The translations under genes were made by a program, and so were the position numbers. The notes beneath the pieces are model-generated. The model made no database searches. It was not told where the DNA came from and saw only the letters and a program-made list of their open reading frames with translations. Positions 40,335 through 47,445 of a stretch of 64,000 nucleotides of DNA are shown here, piece by piece (within the stretch, counting starts at the first letter, position 1; every line of letters starts with the position of its first letter). This stretch comes from Arthrobacter sp. OAP107 (lineage in GTDB: Bacteria > Actinomycetota > Actinomycetes > Actinomycetales > Micrococcaceae): positions 1,922,001 through 1,986,000 of the forward strand of contig NZ_JBEPOK010000001.1 of NCBI RefSeq assembly GCF_040546765.1. Direction: 5' to 3'.

Positions 40335-41492
40335 ATGACCTACCGGCCTGAACGGGAGTACTCGTGGGCACAGGTCTGTGCCCGGCGCACGGAGCGCCAG
40401 TGGCTCGCGGCCCCTTCTCAGGCGGGCTCCCCGTCCGACATCGTGCGGGCCATGTGCGGCGCGCACGCCCAGGTGATGACGGCGGCTGAACTGTCCGTGG
40501 GGATGCGGAGCACCATGCTGTCCCGTGCGGACGTGCGCAACTCCCACAGGGAGGACGGAACCCTGGTCCGGACGCTCGGGCCACGGGGCACCGTGCATCT
40601 GCTGCCGGCAGCCGACCTGTCCCTGTGGACCGGGGCGCTGGGTGCCATGCCGCCCAACCCGGCGCTGGGACAGTTCCTGACGCCCGCCCAGACGGACGAG
40701 GTCGTGGCCGCCATTGCGGATTCCCTGCGGGAGGCGGAGCTGACCGTGGACGAACTCACTGACGCCATCGCCGCCAGAACCGGGGCCTGGGCCGCGGAGC
40801 CGGTGATGCCCGCGTTCCAGACCATGTGGCCGCGCTGGCGCGCGGCGATGGGGACCGCGGGATTCCGCGGAGCGCTGTGCTTTGGCGCCGGCAAGGGCAG
40901 GGCAGCGACCTACCGCAGTCCCGGGCAGCTGGTTCCCGGCTTCCGTCCCGCCGAACCCGGGACGGCCCTCGACTGGCTGCTCCGGAGCTATCTGCAGGCG
41001 TACGGCCCCGCTACGCCGCCCAACTTTGCCCGGTGGCTGGGAGTTCCGCACGCGTGGGCCGCAGGCCTCTTTGACGACCATCGCGAAGATTTGGCCCCGG
41101 TCAGCGTGGAAGGCTCGCCGGCCTGGGTGCTGCGGGCCGACGCCGCGGCCATCACTACGGAACCGTCGGGCGTCAGGCTTCTTCCCTACTTCGATTCCTA
41201 TGTGGTGGCCGGCCAGCCCCGGGAGCTGCTGTTCCCCGGCGAGGCAAACACCCGTGCCCTGGCCAGGGGGCAGGCAGGTAACTATCCCGTCATACTCGTC
41301 GACGGCGTCGTCCGCGGACTGTGGCACCACCGCCGTTCCGGAAAGAAACTTGAGATCACCGCCGAACTGTTCGGTCCGGCGGGGTCACAGCAGCTGCAGG
41401 AGCTGGAGCAGCAGGCGGAGCGGGTGGGCCGGTTCCTGGAATCCGAAGTCCGCCTCACCCACGGCAGGGTGGACATCGGGGGCCATGCCTGA
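40335..41492 (+). CDS. Winged-helix DNA-binding protein, AlkZ/YcaQ-like (HTH_42)
   Basis: 385 residues made of repeated winged-helix segments. Visible family elements: MTAAELSVGMR, RTLGPRGTVHLLPAADL, a central LLRSYLQAYGPATPPNFARWLGV, and LLPYFDSYVVAGQPRELLFP near the C-terminus. AlkZ-type glycosylases unhook interstrand crosslinks or remove bulky alkyl adducts; many HTH_42 proteins are uncharacterised. It starts 25 nt after the nei-like gene, so the two form a DNA-repair pair. Confidence 0.82.
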   Translation: MTYRPEREYSWAQVCARRTERQWLAAPSQAGSPSDIVRAMCGAHAQVMTAAELSVGMRSTMLSRADVRNSHREDGTLVRTLGPRGTVHLLPAADLSLWTGALGAMPPNPALGQFLTPAQTDEVVAAIADSLREAELTVDELTDAIAARTGAWAAEPVMPAFQTMWPRWRAAMGTAGFRGALCFGAGKGRAATYRSPGQLVPGFRPAEPGTALDWLLRSYLQAYGPATPPNFARWLGVPHAWAAGLFDDHREDLAPVSVEGSPAWVLRADAAAITTEPSGVRLLPYFDSYVVAGQPRELLFPGEANTRALARGQAGNYPVILVDGVVRGLWHHRRSGKKLEITAELFGPAGSQQLQELEQQAERVGRFLESEVRLTHGRVDIGGHA

Positions 41493-41524
41493 GCAGGTAT
41501 CAGCTAATGGTCAGGGATTAACGC

Positions 41525-41555
41525 GGAAGAGGCCCCTCATCGAGGAGCCTCTTCC
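41525..41555. terminator. Hairpin between the AlkZ-like gene and tRNA-Gly
   Basis: A 9-bp stem (GGAAGAGGC/GCCTCTTCC) with an inner CCTC/GAGG. It lies just past the tRNA 3' end (minus) and 32 nt past the AlkZ-like stop (plus), so it could serve both. Confidence 0.6.
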
Positions 41556-41558
41556 GGG

Positions 41559-41632
41559 TGGAGGGGACGACGGGAATCGAACCCGCGTAATCAGTTTGGA
41601 AGACTGAGGCTTTACCATTAAGCTACGTCCCC
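41559..41632 (-). tRNA. tRNA-Gly (anticodon TCC)
   Basis: Acceptor GGGGACG/CGTCCCC, short D arm AGCTTAATGGTAAAGC, anticodon loop CTTCCAA, T arm GCGGGTTCGATTCCCGT. Unusually for this window, CCA is encoded. Confidence 0.96.
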
Positions 41633-41772
41633 GGAGGAAAGCGTTGCGGCGCACTGGCCTTTAGGCTTTTCTTCGGCGGCTGTTCAAGCCGGATATAACT
41701 AAACCTAATTCATGCCCCAGGTGTCAAATGTGCAATCGCGGCAGGGATGAACGTAGACTGTCCTGTGCATTA

Positions 41773-41847
41773 CGGGGTGTAGCTCAGCTTGGCTAGAGCG
41801 CCTGCTTTGGGAGCAGGAAGTCGCAGGTTCAAATCCTGTCACCCCGA
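41773..41847 (+). tRNA. tRNA-Pro (anticodon TGG)
   Basis: Acceptor CGGGGTG/CACCCCG, D arm AGCTCAGCTTGGCTAGAGC, anticodon loop TTTGGGA, T arm GCAGGTTCAAATCCTGT. CCA is not encoded. It lies 79 nt upstream of tig. Confidence 0.96.
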
Positions 41848-41926
41848 CTCTGCGGCCCGGGCCCCAGGCCTGGTCACAACAACGCGTTTGCAGAAACCAT
41901 CCAACAAAACCAGGAGTACTTAGACC

Positions 41927-43318
41927 GTGAAGAGCGCTGTCGAGAACCTCACCCCCACGCGGGTCAAGCTCAATGTTGAGGTCCCCTTTGAGGAATTGAA
42001 GCCCAGCATCGACGAGGCATACAAGACTGTTGCTTCGCAGATCCAGGTTCCTGGCTTCCGTAAGGGCAAGGTTCCCGCCAAGCTGATCGACCAGCGCGTC
42101 GGCCGCGGCTACGTCCTGGAGACCGCCATCAATGAGGGCCTCAATGGCTGGTACCAGGCTGCTGTCCAGGAATCCGGCATCCGCCCCCTGAGCCGTCCCG
42201 AGGTTGAGATCACCGAGGTCCCGGACCCCACCGCCACCGACGGTGAGCTGAAGTTCCAGGCCGAGGTTGACGTCCGCCCCGAGATCGAACTGCCGGACTA
42301 CGCCGGCATCAAGGTCGAGGTTGCCGCCGCCGAGTCCTCCGACGCCGACGTCGACAAGGCCCTGGACGAACTGCGTGGCCGCTTCGGCACGCTCAAGACC
42401 GTGGAGCGCCCGGCCGCTGACGGTGACTTCCTGAGCATCGACATCACGGCCAGCATCGACGGCGCCGAGGTCGACTCCGCCTCCGGTCTGTCCTACCAGG
42501 TTGGCGCCGGCACCATGCTCGAGGGCATGGACGAGGCCGTCACCGGCCTGAGCGCTGACGAGGACGCAATCTTCGACACCACCCTCGTGGGCGGCGAGCA
42601 CGCCGGCGAGTCGGCTCAGGTCAAGGTCGTCGTCAAGTCCGTCAAGGAGCGCGAGCTGCCCGAGGCGAACGACGACTTCGCCCAGCTGGCTTCCGAGTTC
42701 GACACCCTGGCCGAACTGCGTGCGGACCTCGCCAAGCAGGCTGCCGACTCCAAGGTCGTCGAGCAGGGCGTCGAAGCCCGCGACAAGGTCCTGGACAAGC
42801 TCGTTGAGCTGGTTGAGGTTCCGGTTCCGGACTCCGTCGTCGAAGAGCAGCTCGAGCAGCACTTCAAGGCCGAGAACTCCCACGGTGAAGGCGAGCACGA
42901 CACGGAAGAGCACCGTGCCGAGGTCAAGGCCAACACCGAGCGCGCCTTCCAGAATGAAATAATCCTCGACGCCATCGCGGAGAAGGAAGAAGTGGGCGTC
43001 AGCCAGAACGAGCTGATCGACTACATCGTCACCACCGCCAGCCAGTACGGCATGGACCCGAACCAGTTCGCCCAGATCATCGATCAGAGCGGCCAGGTTC
43101 CCATGATGGTCTCCGAGGTCCGCCGCCGCAAGGCCCTGGCCGTCGTCCTGGGCCAGGCCGAGGTCACCGACTCCGAGGGCAACAAGGTTGACCTGAGCGA
43201 CTTCGTCCGCCCCGGCGGCGAAGAGGCTCCGGCCGTCGAAGCCGAAGCAGAAACCGAAGCTGAAGAGGCTGCCGGCGAGACCGTCGCGAACGACGATCCC
43301 GCGGCCGTGAAGTTCTAG
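41927..43318 (+). CDS. tig: Trigger factor (ribosome-associated chaperone, PPIase)
   Basis: 463 residues. The N-terminal ribosome-binding signature is GFRKGKVPAKLI (G-F-R-x-G-x-x-P). The FKBP-type PPIase domain runs from about residue 165 (DFLSIDITASIDGAEVD), and the C-terminal chaperone arms and a long acidic Glu/Ala tail (VEAEAETEAEEAAGE) follow. It folds nascent chains at the exit tunnel and sits upstream of clpP1P2-clpX, as in many bacteria. GTG 41927 follows CAGGAG. Confidence 0.97.
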   Translation: MKSAVENLTPTRVKLNVEVPFEELKPSIDEAYKTVASQIQVPGFRKGKVPAKLIDQRVGRGYVLETAINEGLNGWYQAAVQESGIRPLSRPEVEITEVPDPTATDGELKFQAEVDVRPEIELPDYAGIKVEVAAAESSDADVDKALDELRGRFGTLKTVERPAADGDFLSIDITASIDGAEVDSASGLSYQVGAGTMLEGMDEAVTGLSADEDAIFDTTLVGGEHAGESAQVKVVVKSVKERELPEANDDFAQLASEFDTLAELRADLAKQAADSKVVEQGVEARDKVLDKLVELVEVPVPDSVVEEQLEQHFKAENSHGEGEHDTEEHRAEVKANTERAFQNEIILDAIAEKEEVGVSQNELIDYIVTTASQYGMDPNQFAQIIDQSGQVPMMVSEVRRRKALAVVLGQAEVTDSEGNKVDLSDFVRPGGEEAPAVEAEAETEAEEAAGETVANDDPAAVKF

Positions 43319-43337
43319 CAGCTGCAGGCATCAGTGA

Positions 43338-43373
43338 CGCCAGCCCCCGGGTCCTCGGATCCGGGGGCTGGCG
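43338..43373 (+). terminator. Hairpin terminator of tig
   Basis: A 13-bp perfect stem (CGCCAGCCCCCGG, 43338-43350; complement 43361-43373) with a 10-nt loop, 20 nt after the stop. Confidence 0.7.
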
Positions 43374-43411
43374 CGTTAACGGCCGGTGCCCGGCTCCCGC
43401 TGGCAATCGTG

Positions 43412-43425
43412 CGCCGTCAGCGAAC
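43412..43425. promoter_or_regulatory. ClgR-like binding site upstream of clpP1P2
   Basis: On the minus strand the sequence is GTTCGC-TGACG-GCG, matching the GTTCGC-N5-GCG site described for the Clp activator ClgR of actinobacteria and the corynebacterial CGCYNANRGCG form. It is centred near -58 relative to the start predicted from the TAGTGT box, an activator position. Confidence 0.65.
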
Positions 43426-43447
43426 AGTGCGATTCCGACGAACAAAT

Positions 43448-43469
43448 CCGCTCCCAAAGCGGTTAGTGT
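43448..43469 (+). promoter_or_regulatory. clpP1P2 core promoter with an overlapping palindrome
   Basis: TAGTGT (43464-43469) is the -10. Just upstream, CCGCT-cccaa-AGCGG (43448-43462) is a perfect 5-bp palindrome in the spacer. It resembles a ClgR half-site pair, but its CGC/GCG spacing is 7 rather than 5. Confidence 0.5.
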
Positions 43470-43534
43470 CCAAGTAGTGAAGTTCAGTGATGTCGAACCG
43501 TAACGTCACCATCACCAGCGAGAGGTAAGTACAA

Positions 43535-44176
43535 ATGTCACAGCAAGCAGCGGCCCCCCGCATGGCAACCGTCGATCCTGCAGCCCAGGACAACTACATC
43601 TACAACCGCCTGCTGAAAGAGCGCATCATTTGGCTTGGCTCCGAGGTCCGCGACGAGAACGCGAACGCCATCTGCTCACAGCTGCTGCTGCTTTCCGCCG
43701 AGGACCCCAACAAGGACATCTACCTCTACATCAACTCGCCCGGCGGCTCGGTGACCGCCGGCATGGCCATCTACGACACCATGCAGTTCATCCCCAATGA
43801 CGTCGTTACCGTCGCCACCGGCCTGGCTGCCTCCATGGGACAGTTCCTGCTGTCCTCCGGCACCAAGGGCAAGCGCTACGCCACCCCGAACGCCCGCATC
43901 CTGATGCACCAGCCTTCAGGCGGTATCGGCGGTACGGCATCGGACATCAAGATCCAGGCCGAGCTGATCCTCCACATGAAGAAGGTCATGGCTGAGCTCA
44001 CGGCGGACCAGACCGGCCAGACCGTGGAAACCATCCTCAAGGACAACGACCGCGACAAGTGGTTCACCGCCACGGAGGCGCTCGAATACGGCTTCTTCGA
44101 CAAGATCTCGGCCCACGCAGGTTCTGTCGCCGGCGGCGGCGGAACCCAGAACGCATCATCCAACGGCCAGAGCTAA
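43535..44176 (+). CDS. clpP1: ATP-dependent Clp protease proteolytic subunit, ClpP1
   Basis: 213 residues. Catalytic Ser100 in GLAASMGQFLL, His125 in ILMHQPSGG, and the late Asp in NDRDKWF. Actinobacterial ClpP1 and ClpP2 form a mixed tetradecamer that works with ClpX and ClpC. GAGAGG lies 7 nt upstream of ATG 43535. The stop is 32 nt before clpP2. Confidence 0.97.
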   Translation: MSQQAAAPRMATVDPAAQDNYIYNRLLKERIIWLGSEVRDENANAICSQLLLLSAEDPNKDIYLYINSPGGSVTAGMAIYDTMQFIPNDVVTVATGLAASMGQFLLSSGTKGKRYATPNARILMHQPSGGIGGTASDIKIQAELILHMKKVMAELTADQTGQTVETILKDNDRDKWFTATEALEYGFFDKISAHAGSVAGGGGTQNASSNGQS

Positions 44177-44208
44177 CCGGCAGCAAGACAGAACTGAATC
44201 CAGGAGCA

Positions 44209-44874
44209 ATGAACATGAACTACAATTTCGGATCGTCTGCCGGTAACCTGCCGACAAGCCGCTACGTTCTGCCGCAGTTTGAGGAGCGCACGCCGTACGG
44301 CTTCAAGCGCCAGGACCCGTACACCAAACTCTTCGAGGACCGCATCATTTTCCTCGGCGTCCAGGTGGACGACGCCTCCGCCGATGACGTCATGGCGCAG
44401 CTGCTGGTGCTGGAGTCCACGGACCCGGACCGCGACATCACCATCTACATCAACTCGCCAGGCGGCTCCTTCACCGCCATGACCGCGATCTACGACACCA
44501 TGCAGTACATCCGCCCCGAGATCCAGACCGTGTGCCTGGGCCAGGCGGCAAGTGCCGCGGCCGTGCTGCTGGCCGCGGGTACGCCGGGCAAGCGGCTCGC
44601 ACTGCCCAACGCCCGCGTCCTGATCCACCAGCCGGCGCTGTCAGGCGGCCAAGGCGGTCAGGCATCCGACCTGGAGATCCAGGCCGCCGAAGTCATGCGC
44701 ATGCGGACCTGGCTGGAGGATACCCTGGCCAAGCACTCCGGCCGTACGCCGGAACAGGTCAACAACGACATCGAGCGCGACAAGATCCTCACCGCCGCCG
44801 AGGCGCAGGACTACGGCCTGATCGACCAGGTCCTCGATTCCCGCAAGATCAAGCCCCAGGCGCTGGCCCGCTAG
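44209..44874 (+). CDS. clpP2: ATP-dependent Clp protease proteolytic subunit, ClpP2
   Basis: 221 residues. Catalytic Ser115 in LGQAASAAAVLL and His140 in VLIHQPALSG are present. The LGQAASAA context instead of GxAASMG, and the longer N-terminus (SRYVLPQFEERTPYG), are typical of ClpP2. AGGAG precedes ATG 44209; the frame is open upstream but overlaps clpP1. Confidence 0.96.
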   Translation: MNMNYNFGSSAGNLPTSRYVLPQFEERTPYGFKRQDPYTKLFEDRIIFLGVQVDDASADDVMAQLLVLESTDPDRDITIYINSPGGSFTAMTAIYDTMQYIRPEIQTVCLGQAASAAAVLLAAGTPGKRLALPNARVLIHQPALSGGQGGQASDLEIQAAEVMRMRTWLEDTLAKHSGRTPEQVNNDIERDKILTAAEAQDYGLIDQVLDSRKIKPQALAR

Positions 44875-44926
44875 ATACAGGCACCCGCCCACTGATTACG
44901 GGCACATGCCGGGCAAACAGCAGTAA

Positions 44927-44971
44927 CGGACGCCGGTGCGGGTTTAGATTTTTGAACCGCACCGGCGTCCG
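44927..44971 (+). terminator. Hairpin terminator of clpP1P2
   Basis: A 15-bp perfect stem (CGGACGCCGGTGCGG and complement) with a 15-nt T-rich loop, 52 nt after clpP2. It separates clpX transcription. Confidence 0.7.
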
Positions 44972-45098
44972 GTTTCCACCCCTCGGGCCGAATGTGACCT
45001 AGAGTGGATGTAATCATTGCCGGATCCGCGAGGTGAGGCTGTGATTCCAGCAACCGGAGCAAAGCTGCCCTTGCGGCAAGATACTAAGGGGTTCACAT

Positions 45099-46385
45099 AT
45101 GGCTCGGATTGGCGAGAGCGCGGATCTGCTCAAGTGCTCTTTCTGTGGCAAGAGCCAGAAGCAGGTGCGCAAGCTCATTGCCGGGCCTGGCGTCTACATC
45201 TGCGACGAGTGCATCGAGCTCTGTAACGAGATCATCGAGGAAGAACTCGCAGAGGTCGCCGATCTGGGCAGTTTCGAACTTCCCAAGCCCCGCGAGATCT
45301 TTGACTTCCTGCAGGAATACGTCATTGGCCAGGAACCGGCCAAGCGTTCCCTTGCCGTCGCGGTCTACAACCACTACAAGCGGATCCAGGCCGGCCATGC
45401 GCCCAAGAGCGGCACACTGGCCGACGGCGTCCACCACGACGACGTTGAGATCGCGAAATCCAACATCCTCCTGATTGGCCCCACGGGGTGCGGCAAGACC
45501 TACCTTGCGCAGACCCTGGCGCGCCGGCTGAACGTTCCCTTCGCCGTCGCGGACGCCACCGCCCTGACCGAGGCCGGGTATGTGGGCGAGGATGTGGAGA
45601 ACATCCTCCTCAAGCTCATCCAGGCCGCCGACTACGACGTCAAGAAGGCCGAACAGGGCATCATCTACATCGACGAGATCGACAAGATCTCGCGCAAGAG
45701 CGAAAACCCCTCCATCACCCGCGACGTTTCGGGCGAGGGCGTGCAGCAGGCGCTGCTGAAAATCCTCGAAGGAACGGTCGCCTCGGTTCCGCCGCAGGGC
45801 GGCCGCAAGCACCCGCACCAGGAATTCATCCAGATCGACACCACCAACGTCCTCTTCATCGTTGCCGGCGCCTTCGCAGGCCTGGAGGACATCATCGGTT
45901 CCCGCTCCGGCCGCAAGGGCATCGGCTTCGGTGCGCCGCTGAACGAGGTCAAGAACACCGACTCCTACGGTGAAGTGATGCCGGAAGACCTGCTGAAGTT
46001 CGGGCTCATTCCGGAGTTCATCGGCCGCCTGCCGGTCATCACCACAGTGTCCAACCTTGACCGTCCCGCCCTGATCCAGATCCTGTCCACGCCCAAGAAC
46101 GCCCTGGTCAAGCAGTACCAGAAGATGTTCCAGCTGGACGGCGTGGAACTGGTGTTCGACGACGCCGCCCTGGACCTGATTGCCGACCAGGCACTGGAAC
46201 GGGGAACGGGTGCCCGCGGACTGCGCGCCATCATGGAGGAAGTCCTCCTCCCGGTCATGTTCGACCTGCCCAGCAGGGATGACATTGCCAGCGTGGTCAT
46301 CACCGCCGACGTGGTGGCCAAGAAGGCCCAGCCCACCATGATCACGCACGACGTCGTCGCCAAGCGCCGGAACAAGTCCGCCTAG
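45099..46385 (+). CDS. clpX: ATP-dependent Clp protease ATP-binding subunit ClpX
   Basis: 428 residues. The N-terminal C4 zinc domain (LKCSFCGKSQ...YICDECIELC) recognises substrates and adaptors. The AAA+ core follows with Walker A GPTGCGKT, Walker B IIYIDEIDKI, sensor residues and the ClpP-binding IGF loop (KGIGFGAPL). It unfolds tagged proteins for ClpP1P2. A TAGAGT near 45010 is a possible promoter and AAGGGG the Shine-Dalgarno. Confidence 0.98.
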   Translation: MARIGESADLLKCSFCGKSQKQVRKLIAGPGVYICDECIELCNEIIEEELAEVADLGSFELPKPREIFDFLQEYVIGQEPAKRSLAVAVYNHYKRIQAGHAPKSGTLADGVHHDDVEIAKSNILLIGPTGCGKTYLAQTLARRLNVPFAVADATALTEAGYVGEDVENILLKLIQAADYDVKKAEQGIIYIDEIDKISRKSENPSITRDVSGEGVQQALLKILEGTVASVPPQGGRKHPHQEFIQIDTTNVLFIVAGAFAGLEDIIGSRSGRKGIGFGAPLNEVKNTDSYGEVMPEDLLKFGLIPEFIGRLPVITTVSNLDRPALIQILSTPKNALVKQYQKMFQLDGVELVFDDAALDLIADQALERGTGARGLRAIMEEVLLPVMFDLPSRDDIASVVITADVVAKKAQPTMITHDVVAKRRNKSA

Positions 46386-46487
46386 CCGGAATAAATCCAC
46401 CCGGTCCAGCGCTGCTGCTTAAGCGCGCCCTGCGAGTATGGCTTAACGGCGCGCCACACCCCGAAGACTTCCCTGAGGAGATTTGCA

Positions 46488-47102
46488 GTGTCTGAAAGCG
46501 CCGCCCATAAGGCCGATTTCTGGTTCGACCCGCTCTGCCCGTTCGCCTGGATCACCTCCCGCTGGATCGGTGAGGTGGAAGCCGTCCGGGACATCAAGAC
46601 GGAGTGGCACGTCATGAGCCTGTCCGTCCTCAATGAAGGACGCGACCTCGATCCCAAGTACCGCGAAGCCATGGACAAGGCCTGGGGCCCGGTCAGGGTC
46701 ATCATCGCCGCCCAGGAACAGCACGGCGACCACGTGGTTAAGCCGCTGTACGACGCCATGGGGTCGCAGATCCACGACGGCGGCCAGAAGGACTTCTCGA
46801 TCGTCATCAGCAAGGCCCTCGCCGACTGCGGCCTCCCGGCAGAACTGGCAGCCGTCGCCGACTCCGACGAGTACGATGCCCAGCTTCGGGCCAGCCACGA
46901 AAAGGGCATCTCCCTGGTGGGCCAGGACGTGGGAACCCCCGTGGTGGCCTTCAACGGCACCGCCTTCTTCGGACCCGTCCTCACCCGTATTCCGCGGGGA
47001 GAGGAAGCCGGGAAAATCTGGGACGCGTCGGTGACCCTCGCGGCCTACCCGCACTTCTTTGAGATCAAGCGCAGCCGGACCGAAAGCCCCGCGTTCGACT
47101 GA
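46488..47102 (+). CDS. DsbA-family oxidoreductase related to mycothiol-dependent nitroreductase Rv2466c
   Basis: 204 residues, thioredoxin fold with a helical insertion. It matches the Rv2466c type over the whole length: ADFWFDPLCP at the start, HVMSLSVLNE, WGPVRVIIAA, VGTPVVAFNGTAFFGPVL and ASVTLAAYPHFFEIKR. The active site of Rv2466c is CPWC; here it is CPFA (Cys17 kept, second Cys replaced by Ala20). A mycothiol-coupled monothiol mechanism is still possible. GTG 46488 follows GAGGAGA. It is after clpX but with its own spacing, and a strong terminator follows. Confidence 0.9.
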   Translation: MSESAAHKADFWFDPLCPFAWITSRWIGEVEAVRDIKTEWHVMSLSVLNEGRDLDPKYREAMDKAWGPVRVIIAAQEQHGDHVVKPLYDAMGSQIHDGGQKDFSIVISKALADCGLPAELAAVADSDEYDAQLRASHEKGISLVGQDVGTPVVAFNGTAFFGPVLTRIPRGEEAGKIWDASVTLAAYPHFFEIKRSRTESPAFD

Positions 47103-47130
47103 TCTGCAGGGCTCGCCGGCGGACGTGATC

Positions 47131-47174
47131 AGAGCCCCGGCAGAACTACACGAGAGTAGTTCTGCCGGGGCTCT
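47131..47174 (+). terminator. Strong hairpin terminator
   Basis: An 18-bp perfect stem (AGAGCCCCGGCAGAACTA and its complement) with an 8-nt loop, 28 nt after the Rv2466c-like gene. Confidence 0.8.
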
Positions 47175-47376
47175 TGCGCATCGGGTACCGGAGGACAAAG
47201 ATAGAACTTACCCACTTCGAAAGAAGTGAGACGCAAGAACCAAAGATTCAGTGACATGCTTCCAACGCAGCCTTCGGCAAAGTTAGAAGCAGGCTACCGG
47301 TGACAAGGTAGGAAGACCTGAAATTTCTGAGGATCTTGCCAGACTGTCAAAGATGTCACCAGACAGCCGAAAAGTC
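47175..47376. other. Gene-free, lower-GC stretch between convergent genes
   Basis: Clearly less GC-rich than its surroundings, without an open frame that looks coding, tRNA or known RNA. It contains a small dyad CACTTC-GAAA-GAAGTG near 47211-47226. Nothing further can be supported; it may be a decayed sequence or an unrecognised RNA. Confidence 0.5.
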
Positions 47377-47412
47377 GAAGCCCCACCAACGGCAAAACGC
47401 TGATGGGGCTTC
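47377..47412 (-). terminator. Terminator of valS
   Basis: A 9-bp stem (GAAGCCCCA, 47377-47385; TGGGGCTTC, 47404-47412), 33 nt after the valS stop. On the minus strand it is followed by GACTTTTCGG. Confidence 0.65.
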
Positions 47413-47445
47413 CCCTTTGCCCGGATACATCCGGGCCCGTTCGAA

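Noticed and set aside
43448..43462. CCGCT/AGCGG palindrome as a second ClgR site
   Set aside because: CGC and GCG are 7 nt apart, not the 5 described for ClgR; kept only as a promoter-spacer palindrome.
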